Source of the DNA: Prevotella sp.
GTDB taxonomy: Bacteria; Bacteroidota; Bacteroidia; Bacteroidales; Bacteroidaceae
Assembly: GCA_015060485.1 (NCBI GenBank)
Contig: SUYI01000013.1
Coordinates: 16,738-80,737 of the forward strand
Direction of reading: 5' to 3'
DNA length: 64,000 nt
The notes under the pieces: model-generated
What the model saw: only the letters and a program-made list of their open reading frames with translations
Databases searched by the model: none
Told to the model about the DNA's origin: nothing
Translations under genes and position numbers: made by a program
Part shown: in pieces, positions 32,562 to 40,631 of the stretch
How the letters are laid out: every line of letters starts with the position of its first letter
Position numbering within the stretch: the first letter of the stretch is position 1

Positions 32562-35500
32562 TCATCGCCAGAAGTCATCATCAAACTCTATCAGTCCACC
32601 TTGCTGCTGCGTGGGACCGTCGTTAAACAAATCGTCGGGCACGTCGTTATTGTTGTTTGCCGGCTGCTGGTTGTCTTCAGCAGGCTCCTCGTAGAACTCC
32701 TCAGGATCTTCCTGTTGGATAATCTCCTCGGGCTCCTCCAGCAGCGGCTGCGTGGTAATCTCCGTGGGTTCTATCTGCTTTTCGAAGAACATCTCGTAGT
32801 CCTGATAGCTGAAGACAGTACCCAGCAGTCGCAGGTTGTCCTCACTGACTATCAGACTGCGGCACGCCTGGAGCAGCTCCTTCAGATGACCCTCGACGGT
32901 GTACAACTGGCGGGCATACTGGCGGGCCTCGTCGTAACTCAGGAAGCCGCTGATCAGCATGCGCGACAATCCGTGGGCATCTTGGTCGATGACGATGTCG
33001 AAGTTACGCACCATGTAGTTTGAGAAGTTGTGACGGGCCATCTCGTAGAGCAGCTGATTCTGATTGACGCTGTCGGGCTGATAGGCCAGCAGGAACACGT
33101 ATTTCACATTACGCTCGAACCGCAGGGTATCCACCACCGTCGAGTCACCCGACACGCTGACTGCTGTGCGCAACGACCACACATCACCCATATCGAACTT
33201 GCCGCCATGCAGTGTCCGTCCTTGCTGCACGCCACGCAGAATCATGCCCGCCATCTCGCTGACCTCGCTCTGCGGGAACTTCTCCACCACCTCCTTCATG
33301 CGCTCCGTACAGCCATTGGCATCGCCGTCGTTCAGCATGCTCAGACCCTCGATAAAGAGGAACTTCGGGCGGTGTTCACCCAAGGGGAAACGAGTCTCCG
33401 ACAACTGGGCATTACCCTTCACCTCCTCGTGGCGGTCGGTCTTGAAGGCTTCGTAGGTGGCAGCATACAACGAGTCCTCGATATGCACACCAAACCGCTG
33501 GTTCTCAGCAAAGTTCGGGTCCGTCAGCAACGTAGTCCACTGACTCTCCGAGAAGTCACTTTGCAGCATGGCCAGACAATGGTCAGCCTCGGTGGTGCGC
33601 CCCTGACGGGAGTACATCAGGAACAGGTGGTACCACACATCGTCGTTATGTTCGTAGTCGGGATAATCATTAGTCAATCGCGTCAGGAACTTTTCGCAGA
33701 GCCTCAGGTTGTCGAGCTTATCCTTGAAAATGATGCCGGCATGGTACAATCCATCCTTGATGGCATCGTGACTGGCAGCCAGCTGCTCCTCAGTGAAGGG
33801 TATCTGTGCCAAGTAATATTCGCGGTTGTGGGGGTCGTTGGCCAGCGTGTCGGCAGGGTTTTCAGCGACACCCACGGAATCGGTAGCCAGAGCCTTGCTG
33901 TCGGCGACGGAATCGCCGACCACAGTACCCGCTTCATCATTCCCGTCATTCTCACTATTTTCACCGCTTTCCGGGTTGTCCTGTGTCAGGTTCACCACCG
34001 TGCGGTTTATGCGCTGCCAGTCATCGGTATTCTCACGCTTGCCCCACTGCTGCTCGAAGGTGCGCTTACCCTGACTGACGGTTTGCGGATTATAGAAATA
34101 CCAAGGGCCACCTGCCGTCTGTTGTGTCGGCGTAGTCGGACGGGTGGTCTGCTGACGGTTACCGATGGCCGACTGCTTCTGCAGCGCAGCCTCCGTCTCG
34201 GCCTCCTCACGCAGACGCTGTTCTTCCTTTTCCTTCTTCTTCAGCTCGTCAATGATGCGGTCAATAATCTTCAGCCGTTCTGCCTCGGGCAATTTAGCCA
34301 GCCGCTGCAACGAGTCCTGCAACTCCACGCTGCTGGTATGGGGCACCAGTTCGTCGAGCACCTTCGAACGCTCCGACAGCTGTTTATAGTCCTTACGATC
34401 CTGATCCAGCAGTCCGATAGCCTCGCCATAGCACCGCTGAGCATCGGCAAATTTCTCGCGTTCCCAATACAGGTTACCCAGCGTCAGCAGCAGCACGCCC
34501 TTCTCTATGCCGCTACGGGTGGCTTTCTCGTTACCTTCCTCGTAGGCTTGAATGGCCTGCACGGTGTCACGCTGACTCAGCCAGATGTTGCCGATGGCGT
34601 AGTACACCTGCTCCAGATAGTCCTTGTTATTATCTGATGCCGCCATACGTTTCAGCTTGCGGATCATCTGACGCGCATTACCCTGAGCCATCACCTCGGT
34701 CTGGGCGATGCGGGCATTGAACTCCATCTCGTAAGGTGGATTCAGGCGCACCACGTGCCGGAAGGCATTGTAAGCTTCCTGCCGGTGTCCCAGCAAGGCG
34801 TGTATCTGACCATAGAGGAACCACTCGCGGGCCTTTTGTTTACGGCGCTTTTCGTGCTTGATGACCTTGCGCAGATACGGCAAGGCCTCCTCGTAGCGTT
34901 CGCTGCGGATGTAGTAGTCGGCGTAGGTGTAATCCCAGTCCTTCACGGCACGGAAGTGCATCGTGTCGCGACGCTGTTTGGTGATGATATCCTCGGCATC
35001 GTACAACCAGTCCAACTCCACATAGCTCTTAGCCAGCCACGCACGGGCAATGCCAAGGATGGCAGGCTGCGTCTCATACAGGCGACCCATATAGGAGAAC
35101 GTCGCTGCGGCCTCCTCAAACAGTCCCGACTGGAACTGCGACTTACCCATCAGCAGCCAGGCACGCCACAGAAACGGGTTATACTCCCTGCGGCTGAGCC
35201 ACTCGATGTCCTTGGCCGTCTTCCGACGGCTTTTGTTCCACTCCGGACGGGCCTTGATACTATGCAGCTTGATGGCCTTCTGCGATTTTTCGATGGCACG
35301 GTCGAACTGACCTTTTCCCATCTCACGGCTCTGCTTGTTGGCTACGGTATAGAGGGGAATCAGCTCGGTGAAGTTGTCCTTGTTGCCGTTCTCCTTCTCC
35401 AGACTGCCCTCAATGAAGGCCTGCGAACCATTAAAATACGTGTTATAACGGGCATTGAACGAGTGCCACCAACGGGTGTTGGCCGTGTTTTTCTTCGTCG

Positions 35501-35798
35501 AACACGAGAAGAATACAAAGGGAGTTAAAAGGAGAAAAAGGAAGATAGAGGACATCAGTTTTTTCGCAGACTCATGATGTCCGCAATTCATTTGTCTTCT
35601 ATCTCCCTTTATCTTCTCTTGTCTTCTTCTATCTCCCTCTTCCTTCAAGTCCGCCAGCTTACACTCCACTCTGCTGGTGCACGAGGCACAGTCACCCTCT
35701 TTCGTGACAATAGGCTCGTCCTTGCCCCCTATTGAAAACAGGGCAGCGACGGCACCCAGTGCTACAAGCGATATGATGACTATCAGCAGGAACTGCAT
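32562..35798 (-). CDS. porW: Type IX secretion lipoprotein PorW/SprE, read through from a small upstream membrane protein
   Basis: From residue 82 the sequence is a classic PorW/SprE. It has a lipoprotein signal (MSSIFLFLLL then FFSC, Cys99), tetratricopeptide repeats over ~130-500, a low-complexity linker near 550-640, and a second TPR-rich half. PorW is required for type IX secretion and gliding in relatives. The first ~55 residues encode a different unit: a membrane helix plus DCASCTSRVECK, as seen in small stand-alone Bacteroidota proteins. A purine-rich repeat (EGDRRRQEKIKGDRRQ) joins them with no stop codon. Internal starts at 35591 or 35555 would give normal PorW. Whether the full 1078-residue fusion is made is unknown. 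Confidence 0.82.
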   Translation of the reverse strand: MQFLLIVIISLVALGAVAALFSIGGKDEPIVTKEGDCASCTSRVECKLADLKEEGDRRRQEKIKGDRRQMNCGHHESAKKLMSSIFLFLLLTPFVFFSCSTKKNTANTRWWHSFNARYNTYFNGSQAFIEGSLEKENGNKDNFTELIPLYTVANKQSREMGKGQFDRAIEKSQKAIKLHSIKARPEWNKSRRKTAKDIEWLSRREYNPFLWRAWLLMGKSQFQSGLFEEAAATFSYMGRLYETQPAILGIARAWLAKSYVELDWLYDAEDIITKQRRDTMHFRAVKDWDYTYADYYIRSERYEEALPYLRKVIKHEKRRKQKAREWFLYGQIHALLGHRQEAYNAFRHVVRLNPPYEMEFNARIAQTEVMAQGNARQMIRKLKRMAASDNNKDYLEQVYYAIGNIWLSQRDTVQAIQAYEEGNEKATRSGIEKGVLLLTLGNLYWEREKFADAQRCYGEAIGLLDQDRKDYKQLSERSKVLDELVPHTSSVELQDSLQRLAKLPEAERLKIIDRIIDELKKKEKEEQRLREEAETEAALQKQSAIGNRQQTTRPTTPTQQTAGGPWYFYNPQTVSQGKRTFEQQWGKRENTDDWQRINRTVVNLTQDNPESGENSENDGNDEAGTVVGDSVADSKALATDSVGVAENPADTLANDPHNREYYLAQIPFTEEQLAASHDAIKDGLYHAGIIFKDKLDNLRLCEKFLTRLTNDYPDYEHNDDVWYHLFLMYSRQGRTTEADHCLAMLQSDFSESQWTTLLTDPNFAENQRFGVHIEDSLYAATYEAFKTDRHEEVKGNAQLSETRFPLGEHRPKFLFIEGLSMLNDGDANGCTERMKEVVEKFPQSEVSEMAGMILRGVQQGRTLHGGKFDMGDVWSLRTAVSVSGDSTVVDTLRFERNVKYVFLLAYQPDSVNQNQLLYEMARHNFSNYMVRNFDIVIDQDAHGLSRMLISGFLSYDEARQYARQLYTVEGHLKELLQACRSLIVSEDNLRLLGTVFSYQDYEMFFEKQIEPTEITTQPLLEEPEEIIQQEDPEEFYEEPAEDNQQPANNNNDVPDDLFNDGPTQQQGGLIEFDDDFWR

Positions 35799-35848
35799 TT
35801 ACTTTGAACTTTGAAATGTATGATTACCTTCGTGCGAAAGCAAATACT

Positions 35849-37105
35849 TCATTCTTCACTCTTCACTTCAAAACCCGCGGCTTTAAGGTCTTCCCAGAAC
35901 TTCGGATACGACTTCGTGACCACCTGCGGATTGTTGATTTTCAGACCCTCGAACCGCAGCGCGGCAGGGGCAAAAGCCAGTGCCATGCGATGGTCCTCGT
36001 AGGTATCGATGCCCGCTTCCAGGTTCGGCTCACAGCGTTCACCGTCCCAGAACAGCTCCGAGTTGTTCACGTCGTGGATGACATAACCCAACTTCCGCAT
36101 CTCACGCTTCAGGGCTTCGATACGGTCTGTCTCCTTGATTTTCAGCGTCGACAAGCCCGTAAACCGGAACTGCACATTCAGCAGCGTACAGCACACGACG
36201 AACGTCTGAGTCAAGTCGGGCGAATTATTGAAGTCGTACTCCAGTCTGGGCACACAGCGTCCCGAATGGCGCAGCGTAACGGTGGTGGGCACCCCACCCC
36301 GCTTGTCCTTGAAGAGGGTCTTCACGCCCAACAGGCTGAAAATGTAGCGCACCGACGAGTCTCCTTGCTTCGAGCCGTCCATCAGCCCCGTCAGCACCAC
36401 CTCGTCGTCCTCGTTCTTGCCCAGGGCCATCATCTCATACCAGTACGATGCGGCACTCCAGTCGTTCTCGATATAGTACGGTCGCACACGGTACGGCTGG
36501 GGCTTCACCTCGATGGTGTTAAAGTCAGTCCACTCCGCATCGGCACCGTATTCGCGCATCATCCACAGCGTCAGGTCGATGTACGGCCTCGAGATGACGT
36601 TACCCGTCAGCTGCAGCGTCAGTCCGTTTTTCAGCACCGGACCAATCAGCAGCAGTGCAGTGATAAACTGCGAACTGATGTTACCCGGCACGTCCAGCTC
36701 ACCGCCGTCTAGTACGCGGCCCTTGATGTGCAGCGGAGGATAACCCTCGGCATCCACATAGCTGATGTCTGCTCCTAACCGACGCAAGGCATCTACCAGC
36801 ACTCCAATCGGACGGTGCTTCATGCGCTCCGTACCCGTCAGCACATGCTCCTCGCCGTCCCTTACCGACAGCAGGGCAGTCATAAAACGCATGGCCGTGC
36901 CGCCGGCCTTGATATTCATTTCGTACGGGTTGTCCCTCAGTGCACGGACAATGACTTCCGTGTCGTCGCAGTCCGACAAATTGTCGGGCACCACTGCCCC
37001 ACCTGTCAAAGCATGAATCACCAGGGCACGGTTCGAAATGCTCTTCGAAGCAGGCAGATTGGCAGTATGGCGCAACACACCAGATGCTGATATCGTATAT
37101 TGCAT
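35849..37105 (-). CDS. aroA: 3-phosphoshikimate 1-carboxyvinyltransferase (EPSP synthase)
   Basis: AroA joins PEP and shikimate 3-phosphate in aromatic amino-acid synthesis. The 418-residue product has the N-terminal NLPASKSISNRALVIHAL, AGGTAMRFMTALL (the LXAGNAGTAMRPL equivalent), and the C-terminal KIKETDRIEALKREM and YEDHRMALAFAPAAL. It has the usual length. It heads a minus-strand run aroA-porW-porX-tsaE, with a TACTTTTG promoter box at 37155-37162 that may serve the whole set. Confidence 0.95.
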   Translation of the reverse strand: MQYTISASGVLRHTANLPASKSISNRALVIHALTGGAVVPDNLSDCDDTEVIVRALRDNPYEMNIKAGGTAMRFMTALLSVRDGEEHVLTGTERMKHRPIGVLVDALRRLGADISYVDAEGYPPLHIKGRVLDGGELDVPGNISSQFITALLLIGPVLKNGLTLQLTGNVISRPYIDLTLWMMREYGADAEWTDFNTIEVKPQPYRVRPYYIENDWSAASYWYEMMALGKNEDDEVVLTGLMDGSKQGDSSVRYIFSLLGVKTLFKDKRGGVPTTVTLRHSGRCVPRLEYDFNNSPDLTQTFVVCCTLLNVQFRFTGLSTLKIKETDRIEALKREMRKLGYVIHDVNNSELFWDGERCEPNLEAGIDTYEDHRMALAFAPAALRFEGLKINNPQVVTKSYPKFWEDLKAAGFEVKSEE

Positions 37106-37154
37106 ATTTATTTTTGACCTTTTTACTTTTATATATATTTTATATTATAACGTG

Positions 37155-37162
37155 CAAAAGTA
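37155..37162 (-). promoter_or_regulatory. aroA operon promoter element
   Basis: TACTTTTG on the minus strand, with a weak CTTG about 20 bp upstream. The leader to the aroA ATG is about 45 nt. Confidence 0.5.
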
Positions 37163-37257
37163 CGATTTATTTGATAATCAGCCAAGGAAATAACATATAT
37201 TTTGATTCTTTTCAGCAAAAAAGCCTCAGAAAATTTGCAAGATTCAAAAATTCGTTG

Positions 37258-37265
37258 TACCTTTG
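37258..37265 (+). promoter_or_regulatory. tRNA-Pro promoter element
   Basis: TACCTTTG lies 22 bp before the first tRNA base, a normal distance for a short-leader stable RNA promoter in this group. Confidence 0.6.
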
Positions 37266-37287
37266 CAGCGCTTTTCAAGGAAAAGTT

Positions 37288-37360
37288 CGGGATTTAGCGC
37301 AGTTGGTAGCGCACACGTCTGGGGGGCGCGAGGTCGCTGGTTCGAGTCCAGTAATCCCGA
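37288..37360 (+). tRNA. tRNA-Pro (anticodon GGG)
   Basis: The acceptor arms CGGGATT and AATCCCG pair fully. The D-arm GCGC...GCGC and the T-arm GCTGG TTCGAGT CCAGT (one G-T pair) are intact. The anticodon loop CTGGGGG gives GGG, reading CCC and CCU proline codons. The 3' CCA is not encoded. The anticodon stem CACGT / GCGCG has one A-C mismatch at the second pair (positions 28-42), which would be A-U with a single base change. Confidence 0.9.
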
Positions 37361-37370
37361 CAAACGAGAG

Positions 37371-37406
37371 AGTTAGCAGTCTGACTATCGGGCTGTTAAC
37401 TTTTTT
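37371..37406 (+). terminator. Terminator after tRNA-Pro
   Basis: AGTTAGCAG and CTGTTAACT (one G-T pair) form a 9-bp stem around a 12-nt loop, followed by six T. Confidence 0.85.
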
Positions 37407-37511
37407 AATCGCAGCCTTGAAACGAAACGTAACATCGAGGCCTTCGAGCCGTAATATTCGACCATCGTGTATTACTTTTCGTCGCTGGCGGGCAGGTTGA
37501 GCATTTTCAGG

Positions 37512-37687
37512 TTGCCACAACGCCACAATGCCACTTTGCCACATTAAGCACCTTCGAGATTGCACAGAGACTCTATATAAATTATTATATATTATAATAT
37601 ATAATAATTCTATTATAATACTTACTCCAATCCGCGACTATTGCCACCACCTTATTGTGGCAAAGTGGCAAAGTGGCAATGTGGCGG
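37512..37687. repeat. Inverted 8-bp arrays around an AT-rich loop
   Basis: Left units TTGCCACA, ACGCCACA, ATGCCACT and TTGCCACA (37512-37543) face TGTGGCAA, AGTGGCAA, AGTGGCAA and TGTGGCGG (37656-37687). The 112-bp loop contains ~50 bp of A/T palindromes. The architecture matches that of 16001-16173 with a different unit. Confidence 0.85.
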
Positions 37688-37821
37688 ATTGAAACAAAAA
37701 AGGGGTCAGCCGATTTTTCTTCTGTTTTGCAAAGGATAAACTCTAAAATGGATGGGGTAAAGTCCTAAATCCTCATAGGGAAAATCCCCATGAAGGCTTT
37801 ATTATGACTGTTGTTCTTTCG

Positions 37822-38013
37822 TTTTTATTCTTCCATCAGCTTTTCGATGAGAGGCACATACCAGGTCTTGATTTGTTTTGAATTAAGGGCATTCCGGTAA
37901 TCCCGTCAGGATATCTTAATATACTGTAAAAAAGAGTGCCGATTATGCCTATCTCGTAAAAAATTGCTACCTTTGTACACAAGAACGATCGAGATGAGTA
38001 CGCTAATATTTAA
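37822..38013. repeat. 192-bp direct repeat, copy A
   Basis: It matches 45750-45941 with six mismatches and no gaps (about 97% identity). On the plus strand it carries a promoter element and leader. On the minus strand it carries 25 codons ending in a stop, with IKTWYVPLIEKLMEE at the C-terminus. Three of the five differences in that reading frame are synonymous. Confidence 0.93.
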
Positions 38014-38030
38014 AAGCAAACTATCATATT

Positions 38031-38432
38031 ATGGAAATACAGACAAGCGACAAGACAACATCCTGTCAAAGAACGACACCAGAGTTTATCACAGAGCTAC
38101 AGCCAAACGAGATCTTTGTGTTTGGCAGCAACCTGGAGGGAATGCACGGCGGAGGTGCGGCGTATATCGCCTACCGCAAGTTTGGGGCCATCATGGGTCA
38201 GGGTGTGGGGCTGCAGGGACAGAGCTACGGCATCCCGACGATGCAAGGCGGCGTAGAGACCATCAAACCATACGTTGACGAGTTTATCCAATTTGCCAAG
38301 GAGCATCAGGAATTAACATTCTTGGTAACCCGCATCGGGTGCGGCATTGCCGGTTTCACAGATGAAGAGATTGCTCCACTATTCGAAAAGGCTCACGGCA
38401 TGGAGAACATCGTGTTGCCGCCAGGATGGTAA
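38031..38432 (+). CDS. Macro-domain-like protein (A1S_2505 phage-associated family)
   Basis: The 133-residue product contains IFVFGSNLEGMHGGGAAYIA, then GVGLQGQSYGIPTM and TRIGCGIAGFTDEEIAPLF. These are the ADP-ribose-binding style signatures of the A1S_2505 family, related to macro domains and found in phages and bacterial accessory DNA. Function in vivo is unknown. ADP-ribose or NAD-derivative processing is an inference from the fold. It stands alone after copy A of the 192-bp repeat, which supplies its promoter. Confidence 0.8.
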   Translation: MEIQTSDKTTSCQRTTPEFITELQPNEIFVFGSNLEGMHGGGAAYIAYRKFGAIMGQGVGLQGQSYGIPTMQGGVETIKPYVDEFIQFAKEHQELTFLVTRIGCGIAGFTDEEIAPLFEKAHGMENIVLPPGW

Positions 38433-38516
38433 AGAGTGTGGGGTACCTAATTCTTTATTATATGACTATTGATTTCGACATACTGAAACGAAAGTTTGTA
38501 ATGAGCCTGCCAGTTG

Positions 38517-38672
38517 TCACACCATTCCTCCAACGAGGTTCTTCTTCAGGCTGTTTTCACGGTAACTGCCTATGGAGGGAGTGGATGTCAGAATATCGCG
38601 GAACCTTTCCTTGGCTGCTTTACGGAGCTGGTGAAAATCCCATTCAGGATGTTCCGCCCGTAAAACTCCCTG
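38517..38672 (-). pseudogene. Possible gene remnant between the macro-like and DUF4112 genes
   Basis: On the minus strand, 51 codons without start read like normal protein (EHPEWDFHQLRKAAKERFRD), ending in a stop. The opposite strand is also open. No family is recognised. It may be the tail of a lost gene. Confidence 0.3.
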
Positions 38673-38676
38673 TTAT

Positions 38677-39168
38677 TCAGAAAAACGAGGCTAGCAGGGA
38701 GTACAGATAACTGCCGAAAGACACAAGCAACCAAATCATGAGGACAATGAGTAGCAACAGAACGAAGAGTACGATGGCTGACTGCAAGGCTCGTTGGTTC
38801 ACCTGCTTGATGACTGCTTCATCACCATCGACAAAGCCTTGAATCATCTGCATGTTCTGGGTGTTGGCACGATGGAAGATGTCGGTGATGTCACCTATGA
38901 AGAAAGGAATCATGCCTAAGAGCACATCCCGCAGGGCATTATTCAATACGGCCAATGTCAGCGGAACACTCTTGATGACACGTGAGGAGAAATAGACGAA
39001 CGGAACAACGCAGACCAATGCAATGGCATCGCCCCATCCGGGAATGACTCCGATGAGCGCATCCAGATAGTAGCGATCCATATAGCGGGTCAGCCCCTGC
39101 ATCGTCTGATAGGCTTTGTTATCCATCAGTCGCTTGCGGCGTAGTTCTCGCTTCTCGTCTTTGTTCAT
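38677..39168 (-). CDS. DUF4112 membrane protein
   Basis: The 163-residue product has a basic N-terminus, then the DUF4112 hallmark LDALIGVIPGWGDAI followed by membrane helices (about 42-62, 75-100 and 135-160). The family is widespread but of unknown function. It lies 26 bp after the lipoprotein gene at 39195-40121 on the same strand and may be cotranscribed with it. Confidence 0.82.
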   Translation of the reverse strand: MNKDEKRELRRKRLMDNKAYQTMQGLTRYMDRYYLDALIGVIPGWGDAIALVCVVPFVYFSSRVIKSVPLTLAVLNNALRDVLLGMIPFFIGDITDIFHRANTQNMQMIQGFVDGDEAVIKQVNQRALQSAIVLFVLLLLIVLMIWLLVSFGSYLYSLLASFF

Positions 39169-39194
39169 AAGCTATGTAGTTCTTTACCTCATGT

Positions 39195-40121
39195 TTATTC
39201 CTCCAACTTCTTTGCTGGCCAGCCATAGTCTTGATACAGATTCACTGCAAGGCCGTTCTTCTTTGCATAAACCGACAACCCTTCTGCTCTCAGTCTTTCG
39301 CGATTCTTCTCGTCGCTGTTGATGGCATGGAAGGCATCGTACTTGTCACCGAAAATCTTTTTGGCCGTCGGCAAGTATTTGGAGCCATCCTCTGCCTGGT
39401 CGAAGGCTGTCACCTCGAAACCCTTCTCTGTCTGCCGGATGTGCATCAGACCAGGATGACTGCCGCCAGAGACGCATTTCAGCGTGTCGCCCATCTGATT
39501 GTAGTTGAACACCCAGAAATCGCCCCATACGAGAATGTCCTCTGAATTACGCTCGTCAACAGCCACAATGCTGTGGATGGGTACGCAGTGTTCCCCCTTG
39601 GCATAGTAGCTACCAATCGAATCGGTCAGATAACGGTCGATGGCAGGGAAATAAGTCGTTTCACGGTCATTGACAAGCACAACTCTCTTGTTCTCGTATT
39701 TCTTATCAAGGATAATAATGGAAACTGGCTGGATACTGAATGACTGTTTCTCGCCTGTCTTCACTTCGTAGGTATAGAGGAGAGAATCTCCCTTTTCCTC
39801 CACCTTCACGGGATTGATTTCCGTTGCGAAGTCTGTTGCAGGCATAACGATGGCCAGCACAAACTGCTTGGTGAAATCGATGGCAGTAGGCTTGCCGTTT
39901 TCACCCATCGTCGTGGCCATGCCGAAAAGCTCGTTGAACTCTTCTTCTGTGGTGATTTTAGGATATTCAGGAATCACCTGGTCACTCTTGAAGAAATAGT
40001 TCTTAGCCACCTCAAAGGCTACCCCACTGCTTTCTTCATTGTTTTCAACTGCCGTTGCCGGTTTGTTGGTGCATGCTGCCATTACAAGCAGCACTGCAAA
40101 TGCAAATAAAATCTTCTTCAT
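39195..40121 (-). CDS. Hypothetical lipoprotein
   Basis: The 308-residue product has a lipoprotein signal ending in Cys17 (LLVMAAC). The first part (about 35-150) looks like a beta-rich domain with FTKQFVLAIVMPATDF and SFSIQPVSIIILDKKYENKR. The second (about 160-308) looks separate, with FWVFNYNQMGDTLKCVSGGS. No family is recognised with confidence. It precedes the DUF4112 gene and follows a DUF1294 gene 7 bp away on the same strand. Confidence 0.7.
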   Translation of the reverse strand: MKKILFAFAVLLVMAACTNKPATAVENNEESSGVAFEVAKNYFFKSDQVIPEYPKITTEEEFNELFGMATTMGENGKPTAIDFTKQFVLAIVMPATDFATEINPVKVEEKGDSLLYTYEVKTGEKQSFSIQPVSIIILDKKYENKRVVLVNDRETTYFPAIDRYLTDSIGSYYAKGEHCVPIHSIVAVDERNSEDILVWGDFWVFNYNQMGDTLKCVSGGSHPGLMHIRQTEKGFEVTAFDQAEDGSKYLPTAKKIFGDKYDAFHAINSDEKNRERLRAEGLSVYAKKNGLAVNLYQDYGWPAKKLEE

Positions 40122-40128
40122 TTTATCT

Positions 40129-40395
40129 CTATTTTTGGATTATCAAATAAATGAGTGCTATCTGAACTAACAGAATAAGCGGAAGTCCATATTTGAACTT
40201 TTTGTGCAGCGTTTTGTGATGCCATATCTTCATGCCCAACAATGCACCGATGCTTCCACCAAGAACAGCAAGAATTAGCAAAGTGGCTTCTGATATGCGC
40301 CAGCTGCCCTGCTTGGCCTTCCACTTGTCAATGCCATAGACAAGAAAGGTCAGGACATTGATTACAATGAGGATATATGCTATCGTCTGTGTCAT
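40129..40395 (-). CDS. DUF1294 membrane protein
   Basis: The 88-residue product (from MTQTIAYILIVINVLTFL) has the DUF1294 signature VYGIDKWKAKQGSWRISE followed by GGSIGALLGMKIWHHKTLHK, with three or four membrane helices. Function is unknown. An in-frame ATG at 40437 would extend it, but the later start is closer to the family consensus. It is 4 bp downstream of a Sel1-like remnant. Confidence 0.85.
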   Translation of the reverse strand: MTQTIAYILIVINVLTFLVYGIDKWKAKQGSWRISEATLLILAVLGGSIGALLGMKIWHHKTLHKKFKYGLPLILLVQIALIYLIIQK

Positions 40396-40399
40396 GTGC

Positions 40400-40552
40400 T
40401 CAATACCACTTGTAGCCGTTCTCCTTGCAATAGTCAATAGCTGGCTGATAGCCTTGGAATGTGGCCTTGTGAATCCATTTCAAGCCCTTGCGCTCGTCCT
40501 GTGGAACGCCTGTACCAGTCATCAGGAAATTTGTCCTTTTGCATAAATACAT
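40400..40552 (-). pseudogene. Sel1-repeat protein fragment (50 codons)
   Basis: The codons give TGTGVPQDERKGLKWIHKAT followed by FQGYQPAIDYCKENGYKWY, the tail of a Sel1-like repeat (GVPQD, KGLKWI, A-x-QGY, A). Only one repeat remains, so this is a remnant or a reduced one-repeat gene starting at ATG 40552. A TACTTTTG box at 40566-40573 could still transcribe it and the DUF1294 gene. Confidence 0.55.
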
Positions 40553-40595
40553 TTAAATCTGATTGCAAAAGTACTCATAAATGCCGTAAAATCGC

Positions 40596-40603
40596 TATCT
40601 TTG
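40596..40603 (+). promoter_or_regulatory. Promoter element of the HAD-like gene
   Basis: TATCTTTG lies 28 bp upstream of the ATG at 40632, back to back with a minus-strand TACTTTTG (40566-40573). Confidence 0.5.
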
Positions 40604-40631
40604 CACAATGTTTTGAGAATTATTAGTAATT

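Larger units (their letters stand above)
37407..38030. other. Gene-free stretch with inverted 8-bp arrays and the first 192-bp direct repeat
   Basis: No gene was found. The stretch holds an inverted pair of 8-bp arrays around an AT-rich loop (37512-37687), some unremarkable sequence, and copy A of a 192-bp direct repeat (37822-38013) with a promoter element (TACCTTTG 37968-37975) for the macro-domain-like gene. Confidence 0.75.

Noticed and set aside
33030..34637. 535-codon open frame opposite porW
   Set aside because: It has no recognisable domain. The opposite strand encodes PorW with TPR repeats and a lipoprotein signal, and long antisense frames are common in this genome.
37288..37360. 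tRNA-flanked integration site (attB) at tRNA-Pro
   Set aside because: The 3' part of the tRNA is not repeated elsewhere in the window, and no integrase is present, so integration here cannot be supported.
37964..38278. 104-codon frame overlapping the macro-domain-like gene
   Set aside because: It is a different frame through the same DNA. The macro-like product has clear motifs, and this one is Arg/Gln-rich noise.
38426..38710. 94-codon plus-strand frame between the macro-like and DUF4112 genes
   Set aside because: No good start signal and no known domain. The minus strand there also reads like protein, so the region is treated as a remnant.
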